Shown here: positions 13,076-13,462 of the stretch, piece after piece
Numbering within the stretch: position 1 is the first letter of the stretch
Layout: each line of letters starts with the position of its first letter
Program-made: the position numbers and the translations under genes
Notes under the pieces: model-generated
What the model was told of the DNA's origin: nothing
Databases searched by the model: none
The model's input: the letters and a program-made list of their open reading frames with translations, nothing else
Source of the DNA: Acidobacteriota bacterium
Lineage (GTDB): Bacteria > Acidobacteriota > Terriglobia > UBA7540
DNA: 13,462 nt
Direction: 5' to 3'
Assembly (NCBI GenBank): GCA_021786455.1
Contig: JAJYNF010000026.1
Span: forward strand, 1 to 13,462

Positions 13076-13462
13076 TCAACTAACGTACTCGACTTTGGGT
13101 CGACCGCGAACAATCCGACCCACGATGCAAAATGATTCCTTGCGCTTTTTAAGGAATTCGGCCACATGACCGGCTTCGCGCTGCGGCACAATCAGGAGCA
13201 TGCCGAGACCCATATTAAACGTTCGGAACATCTCGTCCAAAGGAACCCGGCCACAGCGTTCGATAAGCCGGAAAATAGGCGGGATTTGCCAGGCGCCGAG
13301 CCGAATCTCCGCCCCGCAGCCCCGAGGCAGAATCCGAGGAGTATTCGCCGTTATTCCCCCGCCAGTAATGTGAACCAGCCCGGAAAGCCAGCGCTTGGCG
13401 AGCAGCGGCTCGACGACAGGCCAGTAGCAACGGTGCGGTTGAAGAAGTTCATCTCCCAGCCG
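13076..13462 (-). CDS. purM: Phosphoribosylformylglycinamidine cyclo-ligase, C-terminal part (cut by window edge)
   Basis: Fifth step of purine synthesis (AIR synthetase). The frame is open from the right edge for 128 codons to a TGA at 13076-13078. No ATG lies near its beginning because the gene continues outside the window. The translation starts RLGDELLQPHRCYWPVVEPL and continues with the PurM hallmarks GLVHITGGGITANTPRIL, GAEIRLGAW, PPIFRLIERCGRVPLDEM and FRTFNMGLGMLLIVP, ending IVGRIVRGRPKVEYVS. These cover the C-terminal third of PurM. It lies upstream of purN on the same strand, the common purMN order. Confidence 0.92.
   Translation of the reverse strand, partial: RLGDELLQPHRCYWPVVEPLLAKRWLSGLVHITGGGITANTPRILPRGCGAEIRLGAWQIPPIFRLIERCGRVPLDEMFRTFNMGLGMLLIVPQREAGHVAEFLKKRKESFCIVGRIVRGRPKVEYVS

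Overview
The window is a stretch of bacterial chromosome of high GC content with dense coding on both strands. The gene set suggests a soil-type Acidobacteriota genome. The clues are a GH79 glycosidase of the Acidobacterium type, a GAF protein with a conserved helical tail, a LysW-like zinc-ribbon protein, a small secreted carboxypeptidase-regulatory-like protein, and degenerate palindromic repeats whose translations contain GTGVPPV/HGQDGRAT and IPSEARNL. This assignment is inference from family recognition; no rRNA or other marker is present.

Left end (1-1811): two toxin-antitoxin antitoxin/toxin units on the + strand. The first is the almost complete DarG antitoxin (macrodomain plus C-terminal DarT-neutralising domain), cut by the left edge, so its DarT toxin would lie just outside. 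The second is a HicB-HicA pair in antitoxin-first order. A structured repeat begins exactly where HicA should end, and the hicA frame has lost its stop. It stays open through the repeats and into the antisense strand of the next gene.

Centre left (1812-5667): a minus-strand, translationally coupled pair, a GAF/coiled-coil protein followed by a secreted Slt-type lytic transglycosylase (cell-wall turnover). An intergenic region with an AT-rich palindrome and several hairpins separates it from a small + strand gene whose product looks like the UvrD C-terminal Tudor-like tail (5668-5889).

Centre (6029-9639): two convergent genes for secreted glycosidases, GH79 (beta-glucuronidase-like) on + and GH3 (beta-glucosidase-like) on -, probably acting on plant or microbial polysaccharide fragments.

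Right (10020-13462): a + strand pair (LysW-like zinc-ribbon carrier protein without the EDWGE tail, overlapping a small secreted beta-sandwich protein), then the minus-strand housekeeping series purM (partial, cut by the right edge), purN and tyrS. PurM and PurN are consecutive genes of purine synthesis, but here 508 bp separate them. That gap is filled by a 214-bp element with 11-bp perfect terminal inverted repeats, with two 32-bp hairpin repeats nested inside it, and by a second copy of the repeat that opened the hicA reading frame.

I found no tRNA, rRNA, CRISPR array, transposase or integrase. The most unusual material is the repeat families, the repeat-extended hicA and the orphan LysW-like gene. 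I saw no clearly new multi-gene system.
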